Counted from the stretch's first letter, positions 37,149-43,934 are shown. The stretch is DNA of 64,000 nucleotides from Chitinophaga filiformis (GCF_021646545.1 NZ_JAKIRP010000026.1:32377-96376); one strand, 5' to 3'. The notes: generated from the sequence alone by a model not told the origin. Numbers and translations: made by a program.

Positions 37149-37301
37149 ATGGGAAGTCTATTGTATATTATCGCTGTCATACTCATTATCGGCTGGTTGT
37201 TGGGCTTTTTTGTATATTCCGCAGGTGGGTTGATCCATATTCTCCTCGTAATTGCAGTTATAGCCATCCTCCTTCAGATCATAAGGGGATCAAGGCTGTG
37301 A
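37149..37301 (+). CDS. Small membrane protein, Lmo0937-family-like (50 residues)
   Basis: Begins MGSLLYIIAVILIIGWLLGF, contains two hydrophobic helices (about residues 3-23 and 28-44) with an SAGGLIH turn, and ends in basic residues IIRGSRL. This matches the small two-helix Lmo0937 family often found near CsbD genes in Bacteroidota. It starts 1 nt after the CsbD stop codon, so the two are translated from one message. Confidence 0.85.
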   Translation: MGSLLYIIAVILIIGWLLGFFVYSAGGLIHILLVIAVIAILLQIIRGSRL

Positions 37302-37324
37302 GTCTATTAATTTAAATATCACGC

Positions 37325-37353
37325 AAATCCTCCCGTCACCGGGAGGATTTTTT
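37325..37353 (+). terminator. Terminator after the CsbD/Lmo0937 unit
   Basis: AAATCCTCCCG pairs with CGGGAGGATTT around a 4-nt loop, then a T-tract. Confidence 0.9.
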
Positions 37354-37397
37354 CGTTATTTTTTTAGGATATTGCCTGTAGATTAATCCATCAGATA

Positions 37398-38117
37398 ATG
37401 AAAAGAATCATCACAGGGTTACTGGTGCTTTGTTGTTGCAGTCTGTTGAGGGTAGTGAAAGCTCAGGCGCAGGTAACGCTGACAGGAACCATTATGGACA
37501 AGGAGAACAAGCTGGTTTTGCCCTATGCCAGCATCCTTAATAAAAGCACAGGCCGCAGAACCTATTCCGATAAAGGAGGTTTTTACAAGATAACAGCCAG
37601 CCCTAAAGATGTGGTCGTATTTTCATTTCTGGGTTACAGGTCCGACAGTGTGGTAGTGAGTCAGTCGAGTGGAACGGAAACCAGGAATATTTCTCTGACG
37701 GTAGAAGCCAAGCAGCTGCGTAGTGTGGAAATTGGTACGCAATACACGCCTTATCAGATAGACTCCCTGGCGCGAAGGCAGCAGTTCGCTTACATCCTTG
37801 AAAAAAGGGATATGCCGCTTGCGGGGGGAAGTACTCCGGTAGGAGCAGGTATTGTGTTCAGTCCTTTTACGAGGTATTCCCGGTCCGAGAAGCAAAAAAG
37901 AGAGTTTAAGAAGATCTTCGCCAAAGCGGAGGAGGAGAGATATATAGATTCCCGGTACACGCCGCAGTTTGTCAGCAAGGTGACCAGTCTGAAAGGCGAT
38001 TCGCTGATGTTGTTCATGAGGGATAACTACCCTGATTATAATACAATGAGGGTAATGCAGCAGGAAGACCTGATCTATTGGATAACGGATAAATACCGGG
38101 CCTGGAAGAAGAAATAA
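37398..38117 (+). CDS. Secreted CarboxypepD_reg-like domain protein
   Basis: 239 residues: signal peptide (hydrophobic with CCC, cleaved near AQAQ), then a carboxypeptidase regulatory-like beta-sandwich (~25-105: VTLTGTIMDKENKLVLPYASI; FSFLGYRSDSVVV). This domain is common at the N-terminus of TonB-dependent receptors and in stand-alone Bacteroidota envelope proteins. The C-terminal ~130 residues are charged and helical, and not recognised. No barrel follows, so it is not a receptor itself. Confidence 0.8.
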   Translation: MKRIITGLLVLCCCSLLRVVKAQAQVTLTGTIMDKENKLVLPYASILNKSTGRRTYSDKGGFYKITASPKDVVVFSFLGYRSDSVVVSQSSGTETRNISLTVEAKQLRSVEIGTQYTPYQIDSLARRQQFAYILEKRDMPLAGGSTPVGAGIVFSPFTRYSRSEKQKREFKKIFAKAEEERYIDSRYTPQFVSKVTSLKGDSLMLFMRDNYPDYNTMRVMQQEDLIYWITDKYRAWKKK

Positions 38118-38140
38118 GACAAGAATAGCTTATAAAAGCA

Positions 38141-38168
38141 GCGGCCACCCTGTTTCCAGAGTGGCCGC
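38141..38168. terminator. Convergent hairpin
   Basis: GCGGCCAC pairs with GTGGCCGC and an inner CTG with CAG. The better U-tract is on the minus strand, serving the protease gene; the plus-strand gene also ends just before it. Confidence 0.7.
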
Positions 38169-38199
38169 ATTGCATGCAGAGGCCAATAGAAAATATCTT

Positions 38200-39288
38200 T
38201 TAGTTATACACTTTCACCATATAGACAAACTCTTCCAGCTTCTTCACCTGATCCACACGGTTTAACCCTCCCAGCCTGTTCTTATGGTTCCATTCCTTTT
38301 TAGGAAGTTTATCCTTTGGCATTTCTTCCAGCAGACGTTTCAGGTGTGCTGATTTAACTGCAAAAGCAATACCATCGGAAGTTGTCTGTTTGCCGGTAAC
38401 GATACCCACCACGTCGCCCTTGCTATCCATCAGAGGGGCGCCACTGTTTCCCGGATTAACCGGTATGGACACCTGGTAGGCTGCACTATCGCCATTAAAA
38501 CCGGTCTGTGCGCTGATATAACCCTCGCCGTAAACAATCTCATCCCGTGGATAACCCAATGTGAAAACTGCTTCACCACGTAATACGTGTTGCGGCTTCA
38601 GGGAGTAGGGGAGAGGCTGGCCCTTAAATGTGCTGTCTGTGATCTTGAGGATGGCCAGATCACTGGAAATGTCCTCAAATACGCTGGCAGCTTTAAATGC
38701 TTCCCCTTTTGTATTCTGGATATAAATAGAGTCCGCACCTGCTATTACGTGATAATTGGTCACCACGTAACCATTATTGGAGATGGCAAATCCGGTACCA
38801 CCATAAGTGCCGGGGTTGGCAGGCGCTTTCTTTTTACTGTTCATGTCGTTGATGAGGGCGTTCTGTGAGCGCTGAATATTATTCAATACACGTCTTACAT
38901 CCTCATACTGGGCGGTCGTCTTCTGTCTGTTAGCATTCTGCATGAACGCTATGGTAGAGAGGGAGGTGACCAGGGCTATACAGGCCGCCGCCGCCATATT
39001 GGTTACCAGTCTTTTGCTGATAGTGAAAACCTTTTTAGGAGCCGCGGTCTTCGATGGAGCCAGGACTTCATCAATAGCCATGGAAGCATGGATCTTATCC
39101 ATCTTTTCCTGGAATGCTGCCCGCTGTCCGTATTGTTCCAGCTGTTGAATCAGCTGCTGATGTGCCAGCACCTGCTCGTTCACCGCCGGATTGGACTGGC
39201 GTAGCGCTTCAAAAGCAGTTCTTTCCTGCTCGTTCATTTCGCCCTCCAGGTAGCGTTCAATATCACGTATTAATGTAAAGTCGTTCAT
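38200..39288 (-). CDS. Anti-sigma-like N-terminus fused to a periplasmic trypsin-like serine protease
   Basis: 362 residues. Residues 1-75 are helical (DIERYLEGEMNEQERTAFE), resembling the cytoplasmic part of Bacteroidota anti-sigma factors; a single transmembrane segment lies at about 93-115; residues ~155-330 form a chymotrypsin-fold protease of the Deg type. The triad is visible: His in VVTNYHVIAG, Asp in SSDLAILKI and Ser in VNPGNSGAPL. There is no PDZ domain. It lies 49 nt downstream of an ECF sigma gene, so it probably controls that sigma and may be a sensor that cleaves itself or another protein. The coupling of protease activity to sigma release is inference. Confidence 0.85.
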   Translation of the reverse strand: MNDFTLIRDIERYLEGEMNEQERTAFEALRQSNPAVNEQVLAHQQLIQQLEQYGQRAAFQEKMDKIHASMAIDEVLAPSKTAAPKKVFTISKRLVTNMAAAACIALVTSLSTIAFMQNANRQKTTAQYEDVRRVLNNIQRSQNALINDMNSKKKAPANPGTYGGTGFAISNNGYVVTNYHVIAGADSIYIQNTKGEAFKAASVFEDISSDLAILKITDSTFKGQPLPYSLKPQHVLRGEAVFTLGYPRDEIVYGEGYISAQTGFNGDSAAYQVSIPVNPGNSGAPLMDSKGDVVGIVTGKQTTSDGIAFAVKSAHLKRLLEEMPKDKLPKKEWNHKNRLGGLNRVDQVKKLEEFVYMVKVYN

Positions 39289-39337
39289 CGCCTGTAACCG
39301 CTTTTACAGATCTGTCAGGTCTTACACCTGTCAGCTC

Positions 39338-39913
39338 CTAAGATTTATATTGTTCAAAAAATAGTTTCTTCAATCGCATCAGGCACTTGTACTTCTGATT
39401 TTTGGCATTTTCTGAGTTGGTATATCCAAACTTCTCAGCAATGTCCTGCATAGACAACTTCCTGATATAATAGTCCTCCAGGATCGTTTTACAAGGCTCT
39501 CCCATACTCCCCATTGTCCTTTCCATTACCCTGAACTGCTGGTCTTTTTCCTCGTGTTCCGCCATTGTATGGGCATCTTCTGCCGGTAATACTTCTTCCA
39601 GTTCATCCGGAAGGGCCAGTTGCCAGTTGCCGGTCTGCAATTTCTTTAACCACAGATGACGGCACACCGCGTAGAGAAAAGTTTTCAGCTTGCTGTACAG
39701 ATCAAATTCTCCTTTCTGCGCTTTCTCATATAATATGATCATAGCTTCCTGGAAAAGATCTTTAGCATCATCCTCAGACCCATTGTACTGTAAAACCATT
39801 CTTAATATGGAAGGATAATTCTCCGTATAGATGGTTGCCAGCGCCCTGTCGTCATTCCTGGTTAATCCCAGCAGTAATTCCCGATCCCTTTCTATGTTCT
39901 GATTATGCTTCAC
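39338..39913 (-). CDS. ECF-type RNA polymerase sigma factor
   Basis: 191 residues with region 2 at about residues 25-90 (DDAKDLFQEAMIILYEKAQKG; LKTFLYAVCRHLWLKKL) and region 4 at about 125-185 (CKTILEDYYIRKLSMQDIAEKFGYTNSENAKNQK, of which LSMQDIAEKFGYTN is the helix-turn-helix). It is unlike the two tandem sigmas at 4.7-6.9 kb. It is co-directional with the anti-sigma/protease fusion gene. A -7-like TACTTTG and the word GGGTTACC lie just upstream. Confidence 0.92.
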   Translation of the reverse strand: MKHNQNIERDRELLLGLTRNDDRALATIYTENYPSILRMVLQYNGSEDDAKDLFQEAMIILYEKAQKGEFDLYSKLKTFLYAVCRHLWLKKLQTGNWQLALPDELEEVLPAEDAHTMAEHEEKDQQFRVMERTMGSMGEPCKTILEDYYIRKLSMQDIAEKFGYTNSENAKNQKYKCLMRLKKLFFEQYKS

Positions 39914-40020
39914 TTATTAATACTATTAAATGGCTTTGGTAACCCAAAGTAGCAGAAAAAAAATCCAAATCCCAAATCAGTCCGGGTAGCTATCTCGCTA
40001 TAGATGCAGGAATGAGCTGA

Positions 40021-40052
40021 TTTCATATATAGTTAGGTCTCTATATATGAAA
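40021..40052. promoter_or_regulatory. Perfect inverted repeat between the sigma gene and the small lipoprotein gene
   Basis: TTTCATATATAG (40021-40032) and CTATATATGAAA (40041-40052) are exact reverse complements with an 8-nt spacer. No T-tract follows, so it is more like an operator than a terminator. It sits in the 269-bp divergent region. Confidence 0.45.
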
Positions 40053-40182
40053 ATATCCTGCCGAAAACAGTAAAACGGGGTAAAACAGGGCGAAAAAAAT
40101 TTTTTTAAAAAATCTGGGTTACCTTTTTTCAAACCCGGTATAAAGGGTAGATAATATTTCAAAACCTAAAAACATAGTCAAA

Positions 40183-40398
40183 ATGAAAAACGCTCTGAAA
40201 ATTGGTTTCTTAGCTTTAGCTCTTGGTGTATTCGCAGCTTCTTGCGGTGGTGGTTCTTCAACTCCAGCAGAAGATACTACAGCTACTCAGACCATCGATT
40301 CAGCTGCTGCTACTGTAGATTCAGCTGCCGCTACAGTTGATTCAGCTGCTGCTGTTGTAGATTCAGCTAAAGCTGCTGTTGACTCTACCAAAAAATAA
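40183..40398 (+). CDS. Small Ala-rich lipoprotein with heptad repeats
   Basis: 71 residues. A lipoprotein signal peptide ends in FAASC (Cys near residue 21), followed by GGGSSTPAED and five 7-residue repeats of the type (T/V/A)(I/V)DSAAA: TIDSAAA, TVDSAAA, TVDSAAA, VVDSAKA, AVDSTKK. The repeat would make an amphipathic helix anchored to a membrane by the lipid. Its own leader is very A/T-rich and its terminator is strong, suggesting high expression. It diverges from the ECF sigma gene. No function is known to me. Confidence 0.8.
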   Translation: MKNALKIGFLALALGVFAASCGGGSSTPAEDTTATQTIDSAAATVDSAAATVDSAAAVVDSAKAAVDSTKK

Positions 40399-40430
40399 TT
40401 ACGTTGGTAAGCAAATAAAGGCTTTTATAT

Positions 40431-40465
40431 AACCGCTCCGTTGCAAAACGGGGCGGTTTTTTTTT
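40431..40465 (+). terminator. Terminator of the small lipoprotein gene
   Basis: AACCGCTCCGTT pairs with AACGGGGCGGTT (one G-U) around GCAA, followed by nine Ts. Confidence 0.92.
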
Positions 40466-40554
40466 GTTAAGCCTGCTTGTATCGATAGGATACTGAAAAA
40501 AATATCAGAAATCGACTATTTTATTAGATAGATTGTAATTATTGACAAAAGTGC

Positions 40555-40584
40555 TTGGAAAATTCAAATCCTGGTGTATTTTTG
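40555..40584 (+). promoter_or_regulatory. Promoter of the aromatic amino acid operon
   Basis: TTG at 40555-40557 as the -33 element and TATTTTTG at 40577-40584 as the -7 box (TAnnTTTG), 22 bp from start to start. It lies 19 nt upstream of the first leader peptide ATG. No second promoter is visible before pheA, so both attenuators are read from here. Confidence 0.65.
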
Positions 40585-40603
40585 TCAGGCAATCAAGCAA
40601 AAT

Positions 40604-40666
40604 ATGATACAACAAACAACCTTTGGTTACTTTTATGGTTTCTACTTTTTCTGGTACCAGGAATAG
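40604..40666 (+). CDS. Aromatic leader peptide 1 (Phe/Tyr/Trp), 20 residues
   Basis: Reads MIQQTTFGYFYGFYFFWYQE, stop at 40664-40666. Ten of the last fourteen residues are aromatic: five Phe, four Tyr and one Trp. It begins 19 nt after the promoter box and is followed by an intrinsic terminator at 40705-40739. The composition and position match a regulatory leader peptide such as E. coli PheL, but this one includes all three aromatic amino acids, fitting an operon that makes chorismate as well as Phe and Tyr. Upstream sequence is A-rich without Shine-Dalgarno, as usual here. Confidence 0.82.
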   Translation: MIQQTTFGYFYGFYFFWYQE

Positions 40667-40739
40667 GGAGGTCGTTTGTAGTACTTAAATATAAAGAAAC
40701 TAGCAAAAGGCCTCCCAGACGGGAGGCCTTCTTTTTTTT
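40666..40739 (+). promoter_or_regulatory. Attenuator 1 of the aromatic operon
   Basis: Terminator: AAGGCCTCCC (40707-40716) pairs perfectly with GGGAGGCCTT (40721-40730) around AGAC, then C and eight Ts. Antiterminator: GGGAGGTC (40666-40673), starting on the last base of the leader stop codon, can pair with GGCCTCCC (40709-40716) over 8 bp with one G-U. A ribosome stalled in the aromatic codons would leave it free; a ribosome at the stop codon would cover it. Confidence 0.8.
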
Positions 40740-40755
40740 GATAATATCAAGCTTT

Positions 40756-40836
40756 ATGTTACAGCGTTTCAGCCTTTATTTCTTTTACTTTTTCTTTTAC
40801 TTCTTTTACGTCGTAAAGGCCGGGACTCTTTTGTAA
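40756..40836 (+). CDS. Aromatic leader peptide 2 (Phe/Tyr), 26 residues
   Basis: Starts 16 nt after the T-tract of attenuator 1. Residues 8-18 are an unbroken run of eleven aromatics, YFFYFFFYFFY (seven Phe, four Tyr), inside MLQRFSL...VVKAGTLL. There is no Trp. A terminator follows at 40863-40895, and pheA starts at 40953. This is the pattern of a Phe-responsive leader peptide and is placed directly before the prephenate dehydratase gene. Confidence 0.85.
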   Translation: MLQRFSLYFFYFFFYFFYVVKAGTLL

Positions 40837-40896
40837 TAACTGCACTCCAACATAATTGCAATAAAAAGGGTCCCGGCTCAACCGGGGCCCTTTTTC
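40819..40896 (+). promoter_or_regulatory. Attenuator 2 of the aromatic operon
   Basis: Terminator: AAAAAGGGTCCCGG (40863-40876) pairs with CCGGGGCCCTTTTT (40882-40895), one G-U, loop CTCAA. Antiterminator: GCCGGGACTC (40819-40828, leader codons 22-25) can pair with GGGTCCCGGC (40868-40877) over 10 bp with one G-U. A local hairpin, CTTTTAC with GTAAAGG (40803-40819), overlaps the antiterminator's first base. A short perfect hairpin, GTAGTTGC with GCAACTAC (40907-40926), follows before pheA; its role is unclear. Confidence 0.82.
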
Positions 40897-40952
40897 ATTT
40901 TATATGGTAGTTGCTACAGCAACTACAAACCAAAAATCAAACATTAAAAAAA

Positions 40953-41777
40953 ATGCGTGTCGCAATTCAGGGTTTTGAAGGATGTTTTCATCAAATAGCA
41001 GCAGAAGGATACTATGGAAAAGGCATAGAGATCGAGTGCTGCGCATCCTTTCCGGAACTTGTTAAAAAGGTAGTTAAACAGAAAGATGCAGATGCCGGTG
41101 TAATGGCCATTGAAAATTCCATTGCCGGAAGTATCCTTCCGAACTATACTTTGTTGAAGAATTCAGGATTGCATGTGATCGGCGAAGTATACCTGCATAT
41201 TAAGCAACACCTGATGGTGCTGCCCGGACAAACCCTGGAAGATATACGCGAAGTACACTCACACCATATGGCTTTGCTGCAGTGCACGGAGTTCCTGGAG
41301 AAGCACCCCCATATGAAACTGGTGGAAACAGAAGATACAGCACTCAGCGCAAAACATGTACAGCAGAAGAAACTGAAAAGTACGGCAGCCATCGCCGGTA
41401 AACTCGCAGCAGAAATATATGGTCTGGAGATAATTGCACCCAATATCCATACCATCAAAAATAACTATACCCGCTTCCTCGTGATCTCTCCTAACGGAGT
41501 AACGCCTACGCCGGATGCCAATAAAGCATCGGTGTACTTCCAGACCTCACACGACCGCGGAAGTCTGGCCAAAGTATTGACACAGGTAGCACAGGCAGGT
41601 ATCAACCTGAGTAAGATCCAGTCATTTCCGATGCCTGCGAAAGAATGGAACTATTACTTCCATGCGGACTTCGAATTTGAGAACCTGAGCCATTTTGAGA
41701 AGAGCATCAGCAAGATCGAGCCGCTCACTGAAGATATCAAGGTATTGGGTATCTATAAAAAAGGAAACACACATTAA
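40953..41777 (+). CDS. pheA: Prephenate dehydratase
   Basis: Converts prephenate to phenylpyruvate in Phe synthesis. 274 residues: catalytic domain (~1-180; IQGFEGCFHQIAAEGYYG at the N-terminus, VMAIENSIAGSI near 50, NNYTRFLVIS near 170) and ACT domain (~190-270, with ANKASVYFQTSHDRGSLAKV) for Phe feedback. No chorismate mutase domain is attached; that activity is on the DAHP synthase fusion downstream. The ATG at 40953 is used; an in-frame TTG at 40911 would place the start inside the small hairpin after attenuator 2. Confidence 0.94.
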   Translation: MRVAIQGFEGCFHQIAAEGYYGKGIEIECCASFPELVKKVVKQKDADAGVMAIENSIAGSILPNYTLLKNSGLHVIGEVYLHIKQHLMVLPGQTLEDIREVHSHHMALLQCTEFLEKHPHMKLVETEDTALSAKHVQQKKLKSTAAIAGKLAAEIYGLEIIAPNIHTIKNNYTRFLVISPNGVTPTPDANKASVYFQTSHDRGSLAKVLTQVAQAGINLSKIQSFPMPAKEWNYYFHADFEFENLSHFEKSISKIEPLTEDIKVLGIYKKGNTH

Positions 41778-41813
41778 TCACAACATACATCAGGACGCGG
41801 AAAACAACTTATT

Positions 41814-42980
41814 ATGAACTTACAGGTAGCAAAAAGGCTGCAGCAAACGGAAGAATATTACTTCTCCAAAAAGCTCAGGGAAATAGATGAGATGAACAAG
41901 GCAGGGGCTAAGGTGATCAATCTTGGCATCGGTAGTCCGGATCTGCCTCCACACCCTTCCGTGATTGCCACTTTGCATGAATATGCACAGCGGCCTGACA
42001 CCCATGCTTACCAGGGTTACAAAGGTATTCCGGCCCTCCGCAAGGCAATGGCAGACTGGTACCAGCGCTTCTATGGCGTATCACTGGATCCTGAAAAGGA
42101 AGTGCTGCCACTGATAGGTTCCAAAGAAGGTATTATGCACATCTGCATGACCTACCTGCAGGAAGGAGATGAGGCCCTGGTGCCCAATCCCGGTTACCCT
42201 ACATACCGTTCAGCTGTAAACCTGAGTGGCGCTACCGTGGTAGACTATGACCTCGAGGAAAAGAACGGATGGCTACCCGACCTGGATGCACTCGCTAAAC
42301 GCGACCTGAGCAAAGTGAAACTGATGTGGGTAAATTATCCGCATATGCCCACCGGGGCCCGCTTCAATGAGGAGTTTGCCCGTAAACTGGTAGCCTTTGC
42401 ACAACAGCATAATATCTTAATTTGTCACGATAATCCATATAGCTTCATCCTGAACAAGCAACCGCAAAGTCTGTTACAGACGCCCGGCGCCAGAGAAGTT
42501 GTACTGGAACTTAACTCACTCAGCAAATCCTCCAACATGGCCGGCTGGCGTGTAGGTATACTGGTAGGAAAACAGGAATGGATCAACGAAGTGCTGCGCT
42601 TCAAGAGCAACATGGACTCTGGTATGTTCCAGCCTCTCCAGATGGCTGCTGTAAAAGCACTGGAACTGGGGCCTGAATGGTATGCAGAACTGAATGGCAT
42701 TTACGAAGGTCGCCGTAAGAAAGTATTTGAGTTGCTGGAGCTGCTGAATTGCACATTTGATAAGGACCAGGTGGGATTATTCGTATGGGCGAAGATCCCT
42801 GCTACTGCAAAAGATGGTTTCTCCATCACAGATGAAATCCTGCAGAAAGCACAGGTCTTTATCACTCCCGGTGGTATCTTCGGTAGCAATGGCAACGGTT
42901 ATATCAGGGTAAGTCTTTGTAAAGATGAAAAAGTATTTGAAGAAGTGCTGGATAGGATAAAAACAAAATTTAAGCAATAA
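41814..42980 (+). CDS. Class I/II aminotransferase, probably aromatic
   Basis: 388 residues, PLP fold type I. VINLGIGSPDLPPHP near residue 35 and the PLP-lysine motif NSLSKSSNMAGWRVG near 240 are clear; VPNPGYPTYRSAV and CHDNPYSFIL are typical. Overall it resembles the LL-diaminopimelate/aspartate aminotransferase-like group. Its place between pheA and tyrA suggests transamination of phenylpyruvate and hydroxyphenylpyruvate (or prephenate) as its job, an inference from context. Confidence 0.88.
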   Translation: MNLQVAKRLQQTEEYYFSKKLREIDEMNKAGAKVINLGIGSPDLPPHPSVIATLHEYAQRPDTHAYQGYKGIPALRKAMADWYQRFYGVSLDPEKEVLPLIGSKEGIMHICMTYLQEGDEALVPNPGYPTYRSAVNLSGATVVDYDLEEKNGWLPDLDALAKRDLSKVKLMWVNYPHMPTGARFNEEFARKLVAFAQQHNILICHDNPYSFILNKQPQSLLQTPGAREVVLELNSLSKSSNMAGWRVGILVGKQEWINEVLRFKSNMDSGMFQPLQMAAVKALELGPEWYAELNGIYEGRRKKVFELLELLNCTFDKDQVGLFVWAKIPATAKDGFSITDEILQKAQVFITPGGIFGSNGNGYIRVSLCKDEKVFEEVLDRIKTKFKQ

Positions 42981-42985
42981 CAGTC

Positions 42986-43828
42986 ATGATCGCAACTATA
43001 GTAGGAACAGGATTAATAGGTGGATCACTGGCCATCAGCCTTAAAGAAAAAGGTGTGGCCAACTGGATAATTGGCGTAGATCAGAACCCGGACAACCTGA
43101 AGAAAGCGCAGGAACTAAAGATCATTGACGAAGGAGCCAGTCTGCAGGATGCTATGCAACGCTCACAGCTTATCATACTGGCTATTCCCGTAGATGCGCT
43201 GCTGCAGATCATGCCCGCAGTACTGGATAAAGCAGGACCCGAACATGTGATCATGGACGTAGGTTCCACAAAACAAAGGATATTACAACTCGTTGCCGGC
43301 CATCCCAACAGAGGACGCTTTGTAGCGGCTCACCCGATGGCCGGCACGGAGTATTCAGGGCCGGAAGCTGCTATAAAGAATCTCTTCACGCAAAAGACCA
43401 TGGTATTGTGCGACGTGAAGAACAGTGATGAAGATGCCCTGGAGATCATTGAAAATATGGTAGACAAGCTGCAGATGCGTCTCGTATATATGAACGCAGA
43501 AGAGCACGACCTGCACACAGCCTACGTATCTCATATCTCGCATATCACCTCTTTTGCCCTGGCGCTGACCGTACTGGAGAAAGAAAAGGAGCAGGGACGC
43601 ATATTCGAACTGGCAAGCGGTGGTTTTGAATCTACCGTGAGGCTGGCAAAAAGCTCACCTGATATGTGGGTGCCTATTTTCAAGCATAACCGCCATAATG
43701 TGCTGGATGTACTGGATGAACATATCCACCAGTTGCAACAGATGAAGCAGTTACTGGAGAAAGAAGATTACGAAACATTCTATAAACTGATCCAGAAATC
43801 AAATAAGATCAGGAAAATATTAAAATAG
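42986..43828 (+). CDS. tyrA: Prephenate dehydrogenase
   Basis: Oxidatively decarboxylates prephenate to 4-hydroxyphenylpyruvate for Tyr. NAD(P)-binding motif IVGTGLIGGSLAISLKEKG at the very N-terminus; MDVGSTKQRI near residue 90 and AHPMAGTEYSGPEAA near 115 contain family residues including the catalytic His region. HDLHTAYVSHISHITSFAL follows. 280 residues without a C-terminal ACT domain. 5 nt after the aminotransferase gene. Confidence 0.94.
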   Translation: MIATIVGTGLIGGSLAISLKEKGVANWIIGVDQNPDNLKKAQELKIIDEGASLQDAMQRSQLIILAIPVDALLQIMPAVLDKAGPEHVIMDVGSTKQRILQLVAGHPNRGRFVAAHPMAGTEYSGPEAAIKNLFTQKTMVLCDVKNSDEDALEIIENMVDKLQMRLVYMNAEEHDLHTAYVSHISHITSFALALTVLEKEKEQGRIFELASGGFESTVRLAKSSPDMWVPIFKHNRHNVLDVLDEHIHQLQQMKQLLEKEDYETFYKLIQKSNKIRKILK

Positions 43829-43934
43829 CCGGTTCCGTATAGTGACTCATTTGCCGGAGGGCCTTGTCAGAAACTGAAAATGGATCACTAACCGATAGTC
43901 GGACAAAAACAAGAAAACAAACAATCACTGGATT

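Noticed and set aside
40555..40836. 93-codon ORF beginning TTG and reading through the leader region
   Set aside because: It begins at the promoter's TTG element, runs through terminator 1 and ends in leader peptide 2. The two short leader ORFs explain the region better; the first is in a different frame.
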